This document shows, piece by piece, positions 63,673 through 64,000 of a DNA stretch of 64,000 nt (positions are counted from its first letter, which is position 1; each line of letters starts with the position of its first letter). The DNA is taken from positions 55,059 to 119,058 of the forward strand of contig JAJFFK010000039.1 of the NCBI GenBank assembly GCA_021776655.1, written 5' to 3'. The notes under the pieces were generated by a model. That model was not told the origin of the DNA. It did no database searches and was given only the letters and a program-made list of their open reading frames with translations. The position numbers were made by a program, and so were the translations under genes. The DNA is from Henriciella sp. Lineage in GTDB: Bacteria > Pseudomonadota > Alphaproteobacteria > Caulobacterales > Hyphomonadaceae.

Positions 63673-64000
63673 CCGTCCGCCCGACGCCCTCAATCTCCCC
63701 CTCAATCCCCCAGTTTCCGCAGATGCCAGCGCAGGCTGACACCCGTGGGGGTATCCATTGCGAGGGGCAAGTCAAGCGGCATGTGGGTGCGTCTGTGCGG
63801 GACGTTATCGTAATGATAACAGCCCATTACCCTAGGCGTGCTTACCAGAGGTAGACCCCAGCCTACGCTGGCATCTGCGGTGAGTTAGGGAAAAACCTCA
63901 CACTCTCAATCCGACATCTCCAAACTCGGCATATACTCCTGCCCATGGATTTTGCGTTGCAACCCCATCTCTACAGACACGTCCCGGTTCTCTATTGGCC
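63673..64000. other. Non-coding end region with repeats
   Basis: No complete gene is visible. It contains a 22-bp inverted repeat with one mismatch (63717-63738 and 63859-63880), a GTTATCGTAATGATAAC dyad (63804-63820), and a possible gene start at 63945 (ATG, reading MDFALQPHLYRHVPVLYW to the window end). I cannot assign that start to a family, and it has no strong ribosome site. Confidence 0.5.
63717..63880. repeat. Inverted repeat CCGCAGATGCCAGCGYAGGCTG
   Basis: CCGCAGATGCCAGCGCAGGCTG at 63717-63738 matches the reverse complement of 63859-63880 in 21 of 22 positions. The arms are 120 nt apart and enclose the GTTATC/GATAAC dyad. It resembles a dispersed intergenic repeat. Confidence 0.7.

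Noticed and set aside
1-64000. CRISPR arrays, prophage, insertion sequences, defence or biosynthetic clusters
   Set aside because: No regularly spaced repeats, transposase, integrase, phage structural, restriction, toxin-antitoxin or synthase genes were found.

Overview
This window is a chromosomal segment of an alphaproteobacterium. The adjacent divK and pleD genes, the UrcA-type remnant, the GatCAB amidotransferase, the DinB with a zinc ribbon and the LexA box of the alphaproteobacterial form (GTTC-N7-GTTC) all point to a dimorphic, Caulobacter-like marine lineage such as Hyphomonadaceae/Maricaulales. The genus cannot be read from the sequence. DNA is moderately GC-rich, coding density is very high, and many genes are coupled by ATGA/GTGA/TAATG overlaps. 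I see no rRNA, tRNA, CRISPR array, prophage or insertion sequence.

Layout: 1-6414 is the SUF iron-sulfur operon (3' end of a NifS/IscS-type desulfurase, sufB, a small lipoprotein, sufC, sufD, sufS, sufT-like, sufA). 6434-8647 holds a secreted hypothetical protein, an NnrU-type membrane protein behind a tandem TACANNTGTA operator, and panB. 8725-12354 carries a YfgM-like TPR protein, bamB and der. 12358-16483 runs leftward: an SDR, purF, cvpA, radA. 16484-17476 is a small-gene and regulatory zone: a 44-aa membrane peptide, a frameshifted UrcA gene and a strong terminator. 17478-23702 runs leftward: a sterol-desaturase-type enzyme, a membrane AraC regulator, mlaF, mlaE, alr, dnaB. 23869-25124 is rpsF-rpsR-rplI.

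25331-31289 is the rightward block fabD-fabG-acpP-fabF-mltG-yicC-gmk, which supplies fatty acids and cell-wall functions. 31286-37600 runs leftward: aldose epimerase, rsmA, pdxA, surA, lptD. 37714-39425 is dprA-plsY. 39626-40951 has a TetR regulator, a vestigial AEC transporter and ruvX. 40952-45987 carries gatC, gatA and gatB with small genes between them. 46112-50233 runs leftward: HIT, FemAB-like, GDPD, RidA, dinB. 50345-52120 is divK-pleD, the cell-cycle and c-di-GMP signalling pair. 52197-55783 is rpmG, Nudix, GFA and rnr. 55824-61643 carries a GNAT, a small membrane-anchored protein, topA, lptG and lptF. 61735-63672 is pepA-holC. The last 328 bases are non-coding apart from a possible gene start.

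The content is overwhelmingly conserved housekeeping. No convincing new multi-gene system is visible. The unusual material is small-scale: the tandem BlaI/CopY-like operator, the frameshifted UrcA gene, the collapsed AEC transporter pseudogene, the SOS box on dinB, TTTCGAAA-core palindromes in front of two neighbouring genes, mutually exclusive hairpins upstream of radA, an unannotated 44-aa membrane peptide, a lipoprotein gene inside the suf operon, and three families of intergenic inverted repeats.
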